A stretch of DNA of 64,000 bases from Antitrichia curtipendula (GCA_951230915.1 OX579638.1:16014696-16078695), one strand, 5' to 3'; counted from the stretch's first letter, positions 11,471 to 23,543 are shown. The notes: generated by a model from the sequence alone, not told the origin. A program made the numbers and translations.

Positions 11471-12371
11471 TTAACCTCTAAAGGACTAAAAAATCCATTT
11501 AAAATAAAATAAAATTGGATAGGCATTGTTGACTTCATAATTTGCAATTTTTGCATGAAATTTTCAGGATGGATGCTAATCATCATAATCTATGTGTGAA
11601 TATTTGATTCTTGTCATTCTGATAAATCTTACAAAAGTTAGAAGTTTAAAAATATTTCAATGTCAAGTTGAGCAGCTAAAGTATATATTCTAAAAAAGCA
11701 TTGACTAATTTTAATAGATTACATAGATTGATACCCACTCAAAAACATTTGAACCATTCAAATATGAATAATGAGGTGAAAGTTATGAGGAGTTCTATTT
11801 TGTAGGCAACAAAGGTAGAAAAAACATATAAAGTTGTCTTTTGTAGTCAATTTTGAAAATTTCAAATAAAAACAGAAACAAAGAATATTGATTGTTTTCT
11901 ACAACATTCTCAGCATTGGGATTAACAACTCTCAATTCCTTGTAAAATTTATTAGCATTTTAGTTTTTTTATTTATTTAGTACCACCTTCCACTTTGTAA
12001 TATTTTTAAAGATGAAGAAGAATTTTTTTTTTGGTTAAACTATTTTTCAATTGATTTTTCAGTATATTGACTAAAATACACAAATTGTGATACATATGGG
12101 ATTTTTTTCTAAAAATGTTGAAAGACAAAATTTCATTTTTTAGAAGGGCTAAAAATAGCCTACATTTTGAAGTTTAGATATAAGTTAAACTTGCAATCGG
12201 CGGGATATTTACTCTATAATTTTGGAAGGATGCACTTGAACAAGTTAACTAAAGGATCTCATAGTTGGATTTGTTGAAAAATAAATATAGATGAAGATTT
12301 TAGCCTTGCTTTGAATATGAGTGTTTTGGAGTAGTTTTGGGCCTCTAACATGAAAAAACTTTAGGGATTAA
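11471..12371 (+). mobile_element. TTAA-flanked transposon, subfamily 2, diverged copy
   Basis: Begins TTAACCTCTAAAGGACTAAA and ends ACTTTAGGGATTAA, 901 bp. The interior aligns loosely with the copy at 29014-29969 in the same orientation (GAGGTGAAAGTTATGAGGA, TTGATTGTTT.CTACAACATT, TTAACA(A/T)). The many differences make it the oldest recognisable full-length member. Confidence 0.55.
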
Positions 12372-12720
12372 GGAGGATTGAAATAGTATCAAATTTTGTG
12401 TATGCTTGCTTATCCCATACTAGGGCCACCAATAAATTTTGTTTATAACCCCCTATTAAGGCGACAACTTCTAACCTAACCCTTTGGAGGATTAAAGAAG
12501 TATCAAATTTGTTTTTTAGGTGTGGAAAGATAAAATAGAAAGTAATAAGAAGTGGAACTACAATTTTTTTTGTGACAAACTATGAATTAGTTATGAATTT
12601 TTTAAGTGATCATTCCTAAAGCTTGTAGGCTAGTGTTATTAGGTCCTTTCAATGTGAATATATAATGGTAGTTTAATTAGTCTAAAATGAACACAATATT
12701 TTTCTAAAATAATTGCTATA
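12372..12720. other. Spacer between two TTAA elements
   Basis: No feature apart from two GGAGGATT(G/A)AA.(T/A)AGTATCAAATTT direct repeats (12372-12395 and about 12484-12511), which suggest a small local duplication. Confidence 0.4.
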
Positions 12721-13622
12721 TTAATCCCTAAAGATCAAAGATTATGTTTTCACCAAAATCGCTCCAAAATTGATATTTCCAATACAAGTATCAAATTTTA
12801 TAAAAATAACATTTGTGGAAAAATGAAACCGTAGGATCTTGTATTAAACTAGTTTGGGAAGTTGTGGAAAAAATTTCAGAAATTTCCACCATGTGAATTG
12901 CAAGATGCTAGCATTTGAATTAACAAAAATCCTTCTTTTGTCCCTGCAAAAATCCGGGCAGCAGCACTTCACAAGGTCACATTTGTATAAAAGAATGTCC
13001 AAAATGGTGGTTACTCTTTGGATTCATTCTTCAAGGCAAGTTGGTTACATGCTTGAAAAATTTCAGATCATTTGGAATTGTAAAACATATAGGAAAAGAA
13101 TAGTAAGTAGAAAGAGGTAGAGAATGTTCAAAACACTGAATTGTTAAGAAATTAAATACGGAATTGAAAAATGCCAATCCCAACAATTGTAATATTGTAA
13201 TAAAAAATCTACATCCACCATCTTTATTTTTTTTCAAAAATAATTAAAATTGAGTTAAATAAAGGACTTCAACAAACTAAAACTCCTCATAACTTTCATC
13301 TCATTAATCAAAATGGAATGATTCAAAGCTTTCCACGTATATATAAATCTAAATAATCAATTTCAAATTTTTATTTTAAGAAAAAATGATTTTTAAAGAA
13401 GTTTTTTCAGCTGCCCGGGCTACCCGCGGACAAATGAAAATGACATATCATGCAATAACTTTTTAACCACACAGTCAAAAGTTATGAAAATTGTTGAGCC
13501 TTAAAGTTACTCCTTGGGCACATCTTGTATGAAAATTTCAAAGAAAAAAAAAATCCAGTCGTAGTGAACTGCTCCAAATTGCCATGTTGTCAAAAAATAG
13601 TGTTTGGTCCTTTAGGGGTTAA
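12721..13622 (-). mobile_element. TTAA-flanked transposon, subfamily 2, full length
   Basis: Starts TTAATCCCTAAAGATC and ends TGGTCCTTTAGGGGTTAA, 902 bp. Subfamily 2 is marked by GTGTTTGGTCC at one end next to GTTGTCAAAAAA, by a GCTGCCCGGGCTACCCG block and by TTTTTAACCA.A.AGTCAAAAGTTA. An 88-codon open frame (12854-13120, + strand) corresponds to similar frames in the copies at 29014-29969 and 39924-40866. I do not recognise the peptide. Confidence 0.75.
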
Positions 13623-14579
13623 GTTGTGACAATGAGTTATCAAGATCATGGGACCATATGGACTTAATATCATCATCTTAATTTTAACTCGAATTTATTT
13701 TCTATTCAACTTTGCCCTCCTTTTCCTTTTCCAAAATATTGTTATCAAAAAAATAATATTTTGTTTTAAAAAATCATATTTTAAAGATTTAATTTAATTT
13801 TTTTCATAGTCACATATGATATTCATTAAGGTGTATCCACCCAAAACTACTACAAATTGGGTTGGATAATTTGAAGGCTAAGTAGTTATTTGTGAAAAGC
13901 AAAGAGAAAAGAAATGTGTAGAAAAAGAAGAAATGCGCAATAAATTTTTTAATTAAGGCAAATATGAAACCACAGTAGGGGTACAAAGTTTTGAAAGTAG
14001 AGTGCTTTAAACAGCTCATAGGCAGCCTTCAAAATAAACGATTACATTCAAAAGCTCCCCTTCTCAAGGTGTTAGAAGTAAAAGACATGGAGTTCAAATC
14101 GCAACAATAATATTCAAAAACAAATGTTAGGTCATCAACAAATAAGCAACATCAAGGCTTGTCAGAGATTTAAATCATCAAGTGATGTTAGCTTCAAAGC
14201 TTGGCACATCCATAAAAACTTACAAGAACTGCTATTAAGAATATCCAACAATGTTACTTGGCATCCTTTTAATGGACTTGACGCAACCAATAAGTGTAGC
14301 TCAATAGCCACTAAACCATTGAGAATATGGCCACTTGAAAAAAATAAAATAATCCCACGGCCATGGCACTCTGTGATTTCTACTTGGCACGCATTCAATT
14401 GCTATTCCACATGGATTTTGAAATACTGAACCATTTACGGTTAAAACCCTCCCTTGTTTTCTAAACCTCATTTTCCAAGTAGCTCTTTCAATTGTTCACA
14501 ACTATCACTAATGTGATAGCGTTGACTTGCATGTGTTTCCACTTCTCATTGCCATTTGCGCTTTTCTCTTTTTCAGTTC
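13623..14579. other. Intergenic, no gene recognised
   Basis: AT-rich to about 14050. Then 14120-14430 is open on both strands in overlapping frames (101 and 78 codons), which is typical of chance. No family motif. Confidence 0.4.
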
Positions 14580-15442
14580 AAATTCAAAAAACAAGTGTTT
14601 GGAAGGATGCGGTTGTGTGGGTTTCTTGCGTTGCTATGGTTGCTTCGGCTATGATTGAATGATGTGCTCCATTGCTCCGACATAGGTGGACTTTATTCTG
14701 TCGATGACAAGCAACCTCTGTAAGAAGTAGGTAAAGTTTCGGAGAACTTATTCTGCTACCGTTGTCTTCCTTGCCATTCAATGTTAAAAGTCTCTTAGAA
14801 TTATGCATTTATGAAAAGCTTTAGGGTTTTGTTGGTTGCTTCTTGCTGCTAAAGCAATACCAATTTTATGTGCTAGGATTCATGTATGTTTTCCTAATTT
14901 GTGCAGCTTCCTCTTTAATGATTATCGTTTCACTATTTCGTAGCATTTTTCACAAAGGAGTACGACATTTGACTTATAGATCACGTTCTATTGCATTTCA
15001 ATGACCAAGTTCAGGAAGGAATTCTAGTGCATGGACATGCAAGAGGTTCATTGATTTCATTGAACATTTTTGTGGGGCTTATGCACGCTCTTCTTTTAGC
15101 AAGAGTATTTACAACAAAAGATTTGTATCTACTTGTAGGATGCGGTACATTTTTCTTTTCTTTTCTTGATGACCTTTGCCTTGTCATATTAAATAGAGTT
15201 GTTCATTTTTATCTCTCTATATAATCGTTGGAAGAGGAATCTATTGTCTCTTCTTGTATTTGTACTTTAAATGTTGAAGTGTAGAGAGTTGTGTGTATCT
15301 AATGTAGGTAGGACGTTTTTTACTTACACTTCATCATTCTAGGTCTATCAGAACTTGTCAAGTGCTTGTGCTAGTTGCTTATTAGCATCATCTATATGTT
15401 GATGCTTTGCTTGAATGACGTCAACAATGGAAGATTGCTAAC
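14580..15442 (+). other. Possible gene remnant, unidentified
   Basis: A higher-GC pocket at 14595-14810 includes an ATG at 14609 starting MRLCGFLALLWLLRL, which resembles a signal peptide but meets a stop at once. 14991-15224 is an open + strand frame with hydrophobic stretches. No family is recognisable and the CACTA element starts immediately after. It could equally be non-coding. Confidence 0.2.
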
Positions 15443-15445
15443 TAT

Positions 15446-16728
15446 CACTATAAGAAAACCACATTTTGAGCGATGTTTTTCCACTAATGTGCGATGTCCA
15501 ATAAAACATGAAGATATCAGAAGACATTTGGTCCAATAAGGTAGATTTTTGTAGATGTTGCAAAAACATTAGCATGTTACCGTAAATCCAAGTTGGTATT
15601 ATCATTAACACTGACGTTTTATTTGACATGACTAAAGACATACTGATGTTTTTTGGAACGTCCAAAAAACTTAGACTGCCACATCAGCAAGAAGACTAAT
15701 TTTGACTATGGATAAGTTAGTAAAAATTACTACGCTCTATGATAAAATGTTGACCATATGTGAAAAATTTAGGGGAAAGGCAGCTATATGGCATGCTTTA
15801 CAAAAAAAGGGAAATGGATGGATGTATACCATAGATGAAAAGAGATGGTCTTTATACAATTGTGGTGGTAGGAAGTGAGACAATTTGTATAGGATATGTA
15901 AAGTAAGAATTGTGTTAAATATAAAATGTTTGAAACAACATGGTAAAGATGTCTAAAACAATGTCTAGACGTCTGAAACAACAATGAGATGTCTAAAACA
16001 ACGTCGAGACTTACAATAGTCAAGTTCCCATATTCTAGTTATCCCATATCTTTTGTCTCACTATGGACGGACAATGGATATAAATAGGATCTCTCAACCC
16101 TGAATTCTTACTAACTTTTAATGAAGAAATTCCTTCATTTGGCTATCAAAATTTTTCTTGATGGTAGATAGTAAGTGTTTTTAAATTCTTACTGAGTTCA
16201 ACAATTGTTCTTGTTTATTTTATTTTTAAATCAATATTTTCTATTGACCTTAACTTAAAGCCTTATGGATATTGTATGCGGCAGTTGATGTCTCCAAAAT
16301 CGTCTATTTAAACTTCTAAATTGACATTTCAAAAAAATATATTAAAATTCTTAAATGACATGAAAGTGTGCTGACAAGGCATGCCACGTTAGATTTTGGT
16401 GGATCCATGTCATTTTTTCCTTCGTCCACGTCACTAACAAATCGGATGAAAATTATTCTACGTGGCACTGAGCTGTCCGCCAAATGGTGCTTACGTGGCG
16501 CTGAGCTGTCCGCCAAATGGTGCATCATGGGAACCTTGGAAGACCATGTTTTCGAGATGCTATAAAAAAACGAGGTCAAAAAGAGCATGTTTTCAAAAAA
16601 ATTGGCACTTGTTTTGCCTGTCCAATATGACAAATCTGAGGTGACTTCTATGTTGATTTCCTTTGCGTCAAAATGAACGCCAGGCCACGTTTTTTCGACA
16701 TCACAAAAAACACCAGTTTCTTATAGTG
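15446..16728. mobile_element. Non-autonomous CACTA (En/Spm) transposon
   Basis: Ends CACTATAAGAAAA... and ...TTTCTTATAGTG are inverted repeats of the plant CACTA type (family norm CACTACAAGAAA). The flanking 3-bp duplication TAT (15443-15445 and 16729-16731) is intact, as expected of CACTA. Length 1,283 bp. Subterminal CGATGT/GATGTCG motifs recur near both ends, and around 15945-16010 the motif GATGTCTAAAACAA is repeated. No TNP2-type transposase frame is present. Confidence 0.85.
16460..16525. repeat. Two-copy 33-bp tandem repeat inside the CACTA element
   Basis: ACGTGGC(A/G)CTGAGCTGTCCG plus CCAAATGGTGC(TT/AT) occurs twice in direct succession, differing at two positions. Confidence 0.8.
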
Positions 16729-16735
16729 TATTTTT

Positions 16736-16993
16736 GTGACTCTATGCTCTATTTTGCATACTAGAGAAAAACAAAGGCAATTGAAGAAATACCTTTTTAA
16801 AAGGTTATTTATGCACAATGCACTCTTCAACGATGTGCAGCAGTTGTGTGACTTCAGAGGTAGTACCCTACTTCTAGAATTCTTGTTAACGGTTTCTGAA
16901 TGGGCCATAATGTCAAATCTGTCCAATGTTGCTTCTCGAAGCTTTTCTGACTATGACAACTACGTACGCCGTACAATTGCTGAGAAATTTTGA
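16736..16993 (+). pseudogene. Exon-like open frame, unidentified
   Basis: The frame reads NALFNDVQQLCDFRGSTLLL, then a helical stretch EFLLTVSEWAIM and SFSDYDNYVRRTIAEKF before a stop. Composition is that of a globular helical protein, unlike the surrounding AT-rich DNA. I do not recognise the family. The last 75 bp (about 16958-17035) recur in diverged form at 17419-17496, where the frame is lost, so part of this locus was duplicated. The CACTA element lies 7 bp upstream of this frame. Confidence 0.25.
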
Positions 16994-17142
16994 CGTAGCT
17001 AAAAATATTGTGTTTTCTTTGCCTTGTCTAATCAATAAGTAGATTGCAGTGTTATAATTTTTTTGTTGATTTAGAAGCTTTCACGTTGAATCTTATTTGT
17101 TGAGATCAAAGGTAGAAGATGATCTTGACCTAATTTTGTTCG

Positions 17143-17345
17143 TATACAGACTGGTCCAAATCGCGAGATGCCTAAAGAGGCACGACATTTTGCAAGAGCA
17201 CTGTAGTAAGCACTGTAATTTTATGAAGAAAAAAATGTTTTGAATTTTATTAACATGTTTAGGTACTGCAGAGAGTCGGATACAAATACAAGGTCGAGTT
17301 TCTATACGTGTCTTTTTGTGGGATTTGATATAGGATTTTAGGGTT
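17143..17345 (+). other. Two further exon-like pieces, unidentified
   Basis: After acceptor-like GTATACAG the sequence reads TGPNREMPKEARHFARAL then stop (about 17149-17205). After ATGTTTAG at about 17260 it reads GTAESRIQIQGRVSIRVFLW. Both look like coding DNA, but no donor or partner exon makes a consistent model. Perhaps remnants of the same gene as 16736-16993. Confidence 0.2.
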
Positions 17346-17418
17346 CCTAAATCCCACACTTTGAATTAATAGTTTTATGTGGATTGCCCAGTAAGATATA
17401 TTGTCAGTGAGTGACATC

Positions 17419-17496
17419 TTTACGTACACCATACATCTGCTAAGAAATTTTGACGTGACTAAAGAAATTGTGGTTGCTTTGCCTTATTTCATCAAA
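17419..17496 (+). repeat. Diverged duplicate of 16958-17035
   Basis: ACGTACACCATACAT.TGCTAAGAAATTTTGACGT and GCTTTGCCTT..T.ATCAA match the upstream copy at roughly three quarters of positions. Confidence 0.55.
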
Positions 17497-18041
17497 GAAT
17501 AGAGATTCCTTAAAAGTATGTTGATTTCAAAGACTTTGTTGTATGGTTGTAGGAGGATGAAAACCCTAGGTTAATAAAGAAGGACTAGCACACTACAAAA
17601 ACCTAATTGATGGACTTTTCAAAAAAGATACTCCACGTGCTCAAAACCTTTGTATGTTCTATACTTGCTATTTTGTGGCTTGGTATATAGCAAGGTCCTT
17701 GAAGGATTGCTGCAGAATGAAGCAAGCAAGGTGTTTAAAAAGGTTCACTCTCTTTATGCAGGCAAACATCTTCCCAACATCTCCATGCTTCTTTTCTAAG
17801 GTTCCATGTTTTTTTTGATGCTAACATTCACTTTTACATATACATGCTTATATTGTGGATGTCACATGCTTTGTATTTTCAATTCAATTATATTTGTTAA
17901 TAATGAGGAACCTTTGTGAATGCAAATCATACGTGGTTGAATATGTGTGTACATCGTGAAATCAATTTTCTGTTGTAGTATTGTTGTGACAAAATTTTGT
18001 TAGCCTTCCTGACTTGTAACAAAACTTTCCCAACGTTTAGT

Positions 18042-18641
18042 GGGTGATCGCACACTATGGTTGCCCCCCTTCCAAATATACAATCCAATAAAAACTAGTA
18101 CAAAATGTATGCAAATTGGTACTAAATGGAGCCAAAACACCATTTATACCAAAATTTAGTGTTTGCCCTTCTAAATCAAAAAGTCTTTTCATAGATTTTT
18201 AAATTTCAAATTAAAAAATAATAATTTAAAATCAAAATTTGGCTCTCATACTAAAATCACACATTTGCTAGGATATTTTCTTATATAGGTTATAAAATAC
18301 TAATTAAGTGTCAATTCTAAGTACTTAAACATTAGAGCATTGGATATAGCTCATTGACTTGTAAGAATGAAACCCCAAACTAGGAAAAAAAAGTACAACA
18401 ATGCTAAATATGAATTTGTGACATTACAAACATTAAATGTTTGTACTCCATACATTCAGTTAATAGATGAAATTCACTTTTGTTAGGCAATTATCAATGT
18501 ATGCAAAATATAAGACTCTAATCCATTTTATTTTTATTTTTTAAGTCACAAAAATTGTAGGAAAATTGATTTCAAACTTTCATCTTGTGCAGAAATTTTG
18601 TCGTGACTACAATTTTGGACAACCATAGTGTGCTTTTACCC
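18042..18641. mobile_element. TIR transposon with 4-bp target duplication TAGT
   Basis: Left end GGGTGATCGCACACTATGG and its continuation TTGCCC are mirrored by ...GGACAACCATAGTGTGC then TTTTACCC at the right. TAGT precedes (18038-18041) and follows (18642-18645) the element. Length 600 bp, AT-rich interior, no transposase frame. The terminal GGGTGAT.GCA matches the ends of 6354-7418, which also has a 4-bp duplication ending in AGT, so both probably use the same transposase. The internal CACTATGG is not a CACTA end: the 3-bp flanks do not match there. Confidence 0.75.
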
Positions 18642-18659
18642 TAGTGCCAGTCTACCAAA

Positions 18660-21150
18660 AGATATTGTCTTTTAAAGGACTACAACAACACCTACTGACA
18701 AACAGATGACAAACGTCTAGAAAGCTCGCCTTCTGTGTCAAGCATTGTTGCAAATTCAAACTCCTGTCAATAATGTGTGCATTGCAGGTGTGCTCTGTTG
18801 TTTGTACCTGCATTTTCATTTGGCTTCAACTTATGTATTCCCTTACGTTGTTGTTGTTGGAGCTTAACTTTGTTATTTTTGTAGTATTATTGGCATTGTC
18901 AATTCAATGGTCTTTAGTTTAGTATGTCCGCTATCTGACTATGAAGGTGGTTATTTCAAGACTGGACACAAATGTGATTGATGAATGAAGACAAAGTAGA
19001 CCACCCCTAGGAGGATTTTTTCATGTGGACGGATTTTCTCATGCAACTATCCAACCATTAGAGTGTGCATCTATTGTCTAGAGGATCTACCAACTCTCTC
19101 AATGACAATGCTCATTAACTGGGCAATGTGGACAAAAAGTTCATGCATAAGGTTTATCCTCACTTCCCTTCTTTTATATTACATGCCCTTGCCTACTCAT
19201 GAATGCCCTTATTTGTATTTAGTACAAAGAATAGGCAACTCTAAGTCCAAGAACTCTATGGATGCCAACTATCAATTTGCACAGACGTCTCTTGAAGTTT
19301 TAAATTTGATGAATACCCGGTTGTTCTCTTGGATGCAATTGTCAAAGAACAACTGATGAATTTCTATTCATCCATGATTTTTGATTGATGTGTGCTATTG
19401 GTTCTTCTGGCAGGTCAAAAAGAGTGGACAGTTGAGCCTCTTCGGTTCCTTACTCCATACTTAATTTCTTTTTAGTAGTGTGCTATTTCCTCATGCCATA
19501 CAATTTCTCTTTTTAGAGGACCATTTTGTCACATTGTGATACTTATCCATTATTCAGTAGGTGTTAGACTTTGCATGGAGGCTTAGGTGCAACTCCATCA
19601 TGTTCTAGGTTTAGATGTCATTCAGCAACCTCGGGCTATTAAGTAATATATACAATGTCGGGGTGTTCTTTATTTAAGGTTAGTTGAAAATGATTTGATG
19701 GATATGGTGTACACTGAATGTGGTCTTTATGTGCAAGATTTGTAATTCTATTTGATGGATTCTTACCACTATTTGTGATGTTACATGTTGTCTTCTACTA
19801 TTTTTTTGAATGCACTCACATCTTAATTGTCCTCTTGATGTACTCATTATGTGTGACTTATGTTTGTTAGGTTGTTCATTTTAAACTTTCTTTTAGTGGT
19901 TTTGAAGACATTGTAGGATTTTACACTTTCTTTGTGGATTTGAAGATACAAAAATACAATATGATAGCTAACAAAATGCAGATATGTATTTTCAGTGAGG
20001 TTGTATATGAATATAAGGCAACGCAATACTTTGTATCGCTTATTGGAGTCTCTATATAAAATAAGAAGCAATCACAAATCTAACTTCTACCTAAAATATG
20101 TCTAGTACTTGCATGTAACTTATCACCTGTAGTACAGAAGTTGCATATGTCACTTCAAAATTGGGATATCTTAGGGCATCAATCTTATGTATACAAAGAT
20201 TTTACATCATGTCTATTACTATTTTGTATGTCTTTGTACATTTACCTTGTTTATACTTGTGGTGGTAGTTGTTTGAAAACTTATAGTTGGTAGTAGCAGC
20301 ATGAAGAAAGTAAGGCAAGTATTGCAGTAAAAGGAAGAGCAAGTCATCACCAACAATAGTAATGGCAGTAGTAAGAATAGGTTACTAGTAGCAATGTTTA
20401 GAGAAGTACATGTGGGTAACTTGAATATGTTTGTCTTGCCCATAGAATTGTACTTGATGGGATGATACATCTTGGATCTTTACCTTCTCTTTTGAGTTTC
20501 AATCTTAAAGTTGTCACTTTTTGGTTCCAGATGCAAAGAGGAGGTATCTTTCCACAATAAGGAGCGTGATATATAGATGGGGGGAGAGCTCTTCCATTTT
20601 TCAGCAGTTTCTGTAGGTTCATTTTCCACCCTAACCTTTTGGGGTACTCATAGTAAGTCTTCATCTTCTTTTCATTTGCTTGTTCTTTGTTTCTCTCTTT
20701 TTGCCTAACTGCCTTGTTTTCTCTTTGATGCTTTCTTGTACTTCTTTTTAGCTTGAGCTTCAAGTCGTTTGATTTCCATGTCATTTGTTGTATGCTCTTG
20801 TTCCTTCTACATTCAACCCTCCTGATGTGATCTTGAGATCAGTTTACTCTCTAGGTTCAGTTGCTGCAAATGCTGCAAGTGCCCATGTCAATGAAGCAAT
20901 GGGATTCTTTCTGTATATCCCACAAGCATTTTATATTTCCTTCACTTCACTGTATGATTTCATTTGTTTTAAACTTCATTTTAGATAATTTCATACGCTG
21001 TATAGAATTCACAATCAATTTATCATTATTGATTTTTTTTTTTCAATAATACTAAATGATTTAATATTTCATTTTAATTTTCAGATATTCTAATAAATAA
21101 AAAAGAAAGAAGAAGAAAAAAACAAGAAAAGTTACCATTAAATTGAAATA
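18660..21150 (+). other. Gene-like remnants, unidentified
   Basis: Short coding-like islands on the + strand: about 18715-18785 (KARLLCQALLQIQTPVNNVC in one frame), 19063-19356 (97 open codons), 19300-19375 (YPVVLLDAIVKEQLMNFYSS in another frame), 19412-19460 after TTCTGGCAG (VKKSGQLSLFGSLLHT), and 20785-20988 (VYSLGSVAANAASAHVNEAM). Frames change and stops intervene, so if they belong to one gene it is broken or heavily intron-split. I could not assign a family. Confidence 0.2.
20398..20784 (-). other. Hypothetical 128-codon open frame
   Basis: A Lys/Arg/Glu-rich N-terminal part (about residues 8-42) is followed by YPKRLGWKMNLQKLLKNGRA. No recognised motif and no matching splice signals. 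It overlaps the gene-like remnants on the other strand, so it may be chance. Confidence 0.15.
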
Positions 21151-21197
21151 TATACAATGCATTAAACATTGTTTTAGAATATTTAATTCTTGTATTT

Positions 21198-21940
21198 TTA
21201 ATCCCTGAAGGCAAGTAGAAAAAAACCTTCAAAAAAAGTTAAAGTAAGAGATTTAAAATGTTTTGTATAGATTATATTTGTATATTCTTGGGAAGCTTTG
21301 ATATATTCTATTTGGATTTGTTATATGAAAAAGTTATGGACAATCTTGTTTTTTGGGCAATCAAAGCATCTTCTTAAAAAAACAACTTGAAGGATTCATT
21401 TTTTAACTCAATTTTCACAATTTTTCAAAAAGAAAAGTTTCACAAGGTTAAGATCTCTTTTTGGAACAATCTCACTATTGAGATTAGTGTATTTCAATTC
21501 CATCTTAGAGCTATTAACAATTTAAAATTTCCTTCAATCTTGAACCTACTTCTACTTAAATTTTTAATGATTGAAAACTAAGTGTGTGTTTAAAATTTAT
21601 TTTTTTCTAGATACTCAACTCAATTATTTATATCATATAAAATTCAAAATTCAAAATCAATAGAGCAAAAGTTATAAGTTATGAAGGTTCAAAACCAAAA
21701 AATGTAGTTGAACAAGGTGCAAAAAAATTTGTTTCCTTCACTTTAAACACAAATATCTTGCAATCTACACAGACAAAGTTTGTGAAGTTTCTTCCACACA
21801 TTTTCATACTAGTCTTATATAAGATCCTACGATTAAATATGCAAAAATAACATTTAAAATATATTTTTGCTCTTTACTATAGAAATGGCAGTTTTTAGTG
21901 TTTTTTGATGGAACAAAGGCCTTAGGACTTTAGGGGGTAG
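21198..21940 (+). mobile_element. TTAA transposon, subfamily 1, decayed copy
   Basis: Begins TTAATCCCTGAAGG. It keeps the interior blocks GGAAGCTTTGAT.TATTC.ATTTGGATTTGTTAT, AAAGTTATGGACA, GATCCTACGATTA and AAATGGCAGTTTTTAGTGTTTTTTG, and ends GGACTTTAGGGGG where the final TTAA has mutated (TAGA). It is shorter than the 926-bp reference because of internal deletions. Confidence 0.6.
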
Positions 21941-22657
21941 ATCATGTTAAAGATTTATTTAATTATTTAGAAAATAACTAAATATTAAATTGATTTATAA
22001 ATTGAACCTAAAACTATTTTTCTTCTTAATAACAGAGATCTTTTTGTTATTATCTAAGATCAATGTAATTTCTTAAAGTTCAACTTATAAACTACTTGTG
22101 TAGCGTTGTGCACTTGACCAAGTGTTTTCTGTGATTTACCTATGTATTATTTAAATTTTAAATTTTTAGAATAATTTATTTATAATTTAATTTAATTTAT
22201 AGAAACAAAATTCAATTGAAAATCTTTTATACTTCATAACCCAAAGTGTGGTGCATTTCTATTCAATGATAGCTTTTGGATGATGCCAAGAATTCCTATA
22301 TTCCATTTTTCATAATTTAATTTAATTTAATTTATGGTCTTAAGAATTGCTCACAAGTCCATCATTCATCTAAAAGTAGTGATACAATTTTAGTACAACC
22401 CTCGTCGAGTCAAGTTCTCCAATGGTATAAAGAGAATGACTAGTAAGCGTATAGGCAGGGATATCTCAACGTTACATACAAAACAAATTAGAACAAATTT
22501 TATCATTGTATTTTTATTTTTATTTTTATTCAACTTTTACTTTGCATACAAAAGTAAATAAAGGATGCAAAGCCTCTACATTCTTGATTGACAAGGGATC
22601 AAGAGATTAAACTCTCTTCTTTAAAGTACTGATGTTAAAATTTTGTTTTTAATTGAT
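21941..22657. other. Intergenic, no gene recognised
   Basis: AT-rich sequence, including TTTAATTTAATTTA runs near 22190 and 22320 and a TTTTTA run near 22510. Confidence 0.45.
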
Positions 22658-23288
22658 TTAACCCCTAAAAGACCTTTGTCTTTTGGGGGGACAAATGGAA
22701 TTTCGGGCAGGTACCTACGGGCTGAATTTTTGTTATGATTATTTGAAACTTTTTTTTAAGATAGAAAAATTGATAAGCTTTGTGGGAATATAATTTTTTT
22801 CACAATTGGTGCCCGGGAACAACAATTATGACCAAATAAGCTCAAAACAGGGGACAAGGGGCAGTTTGGGCAGCAAAAAAAATTGCAAAAATTTGAATTT
22901 TTTTTTAATACTATTTTTCTCATAGAATATATTTTTGTCTATCTGGAAAGCTTTGATTTATTTCATTTGGATTTGTTATGAGAAAGTTATGGACATTCTT
23001 GTTTTTCGGGTAGTTAGAGCATCTTCTTGAAAAAAATAACTTCTAGGATTCATTTCTGAATGCATTTTTTCAAATTTTTCAATTTTTTTTTTCATGATTT
23101 AGCTTACTTGCTAGAACAATCTCACCATTGGAATTAATGAATTTTAATTCCATCTAAAATATATGAATATTTTAGATTTTCCTTCTATCTTGTACCTACT
23201 TTTACTTAACAAATTTTTTAAGAATGATAATTAAGTTTTTTTGAACTTTTTCTTTTACCTAGACTCTCAACTCAATTCTCTACTATAA
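22658..23288 (+). mobile_element. Left part of a split TTAA transposon, subfamily 1
   Basis: Starts TTAACCCCTAAAAGACC with the subterminal hairpin (TTTGTCTTTTGGGGGGACAAA). It follows the 9649-10574 reference (inverse orientation) up to CAACTCAATTCTCTACTATAA and then stops abruptly. The missing right part, preceded by a second copy of the last 120 bp, is found at 28855-30228. The two pieces add up to the length of an intact element. Confidence 0.75.
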
Positions 23289-23466
23289 CAAATTTTTCCA
23301 CTTCAAGATCAATGGCTCAGGTTTTCCAAGAAAAAATTTAATCAATGGCTGGAGGAGGTTCACGAGGGAAGGGGGAATTTTCCCTTACTTCATCTAATGG
23401 TTGTGGATTTTTGATGGGGGGGCAAGCATGTGTTAATCACAAGGCTATGTTCACCTCTTTTGAGCT

Positions 23467-23490
23467 CATTGTCATTGTCATTGTCATTGT
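23467..23490. repeat. (CATTGT)4 microsatellite
   Basis: Four perfect copies, followed 20 bp later by the partly inverted GACATTGACAATGG. Confidence 0.85.
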
Positions 23491-23543
23491 GGAACTTATT
23501 GACATTGACAATGGCTTGCATTTGCAAGCCAATACTGTAGTAA

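Noticed and set aside
17591..17613. CACTACAAAAACCTAATTGATGG as the left end of another CACTA element
   Set aside because: No matching inverted right end with a 3-bp duplication was found downstream.
18047..18630. CACTATGG...CCATAGTG read as CACTA termini
   Set aside because: The 3-bp flanks at that point do not match, whereas extending the inverted repeat to GGGTGATCGCA gives a perfect 4-bp duplication (TAGT).
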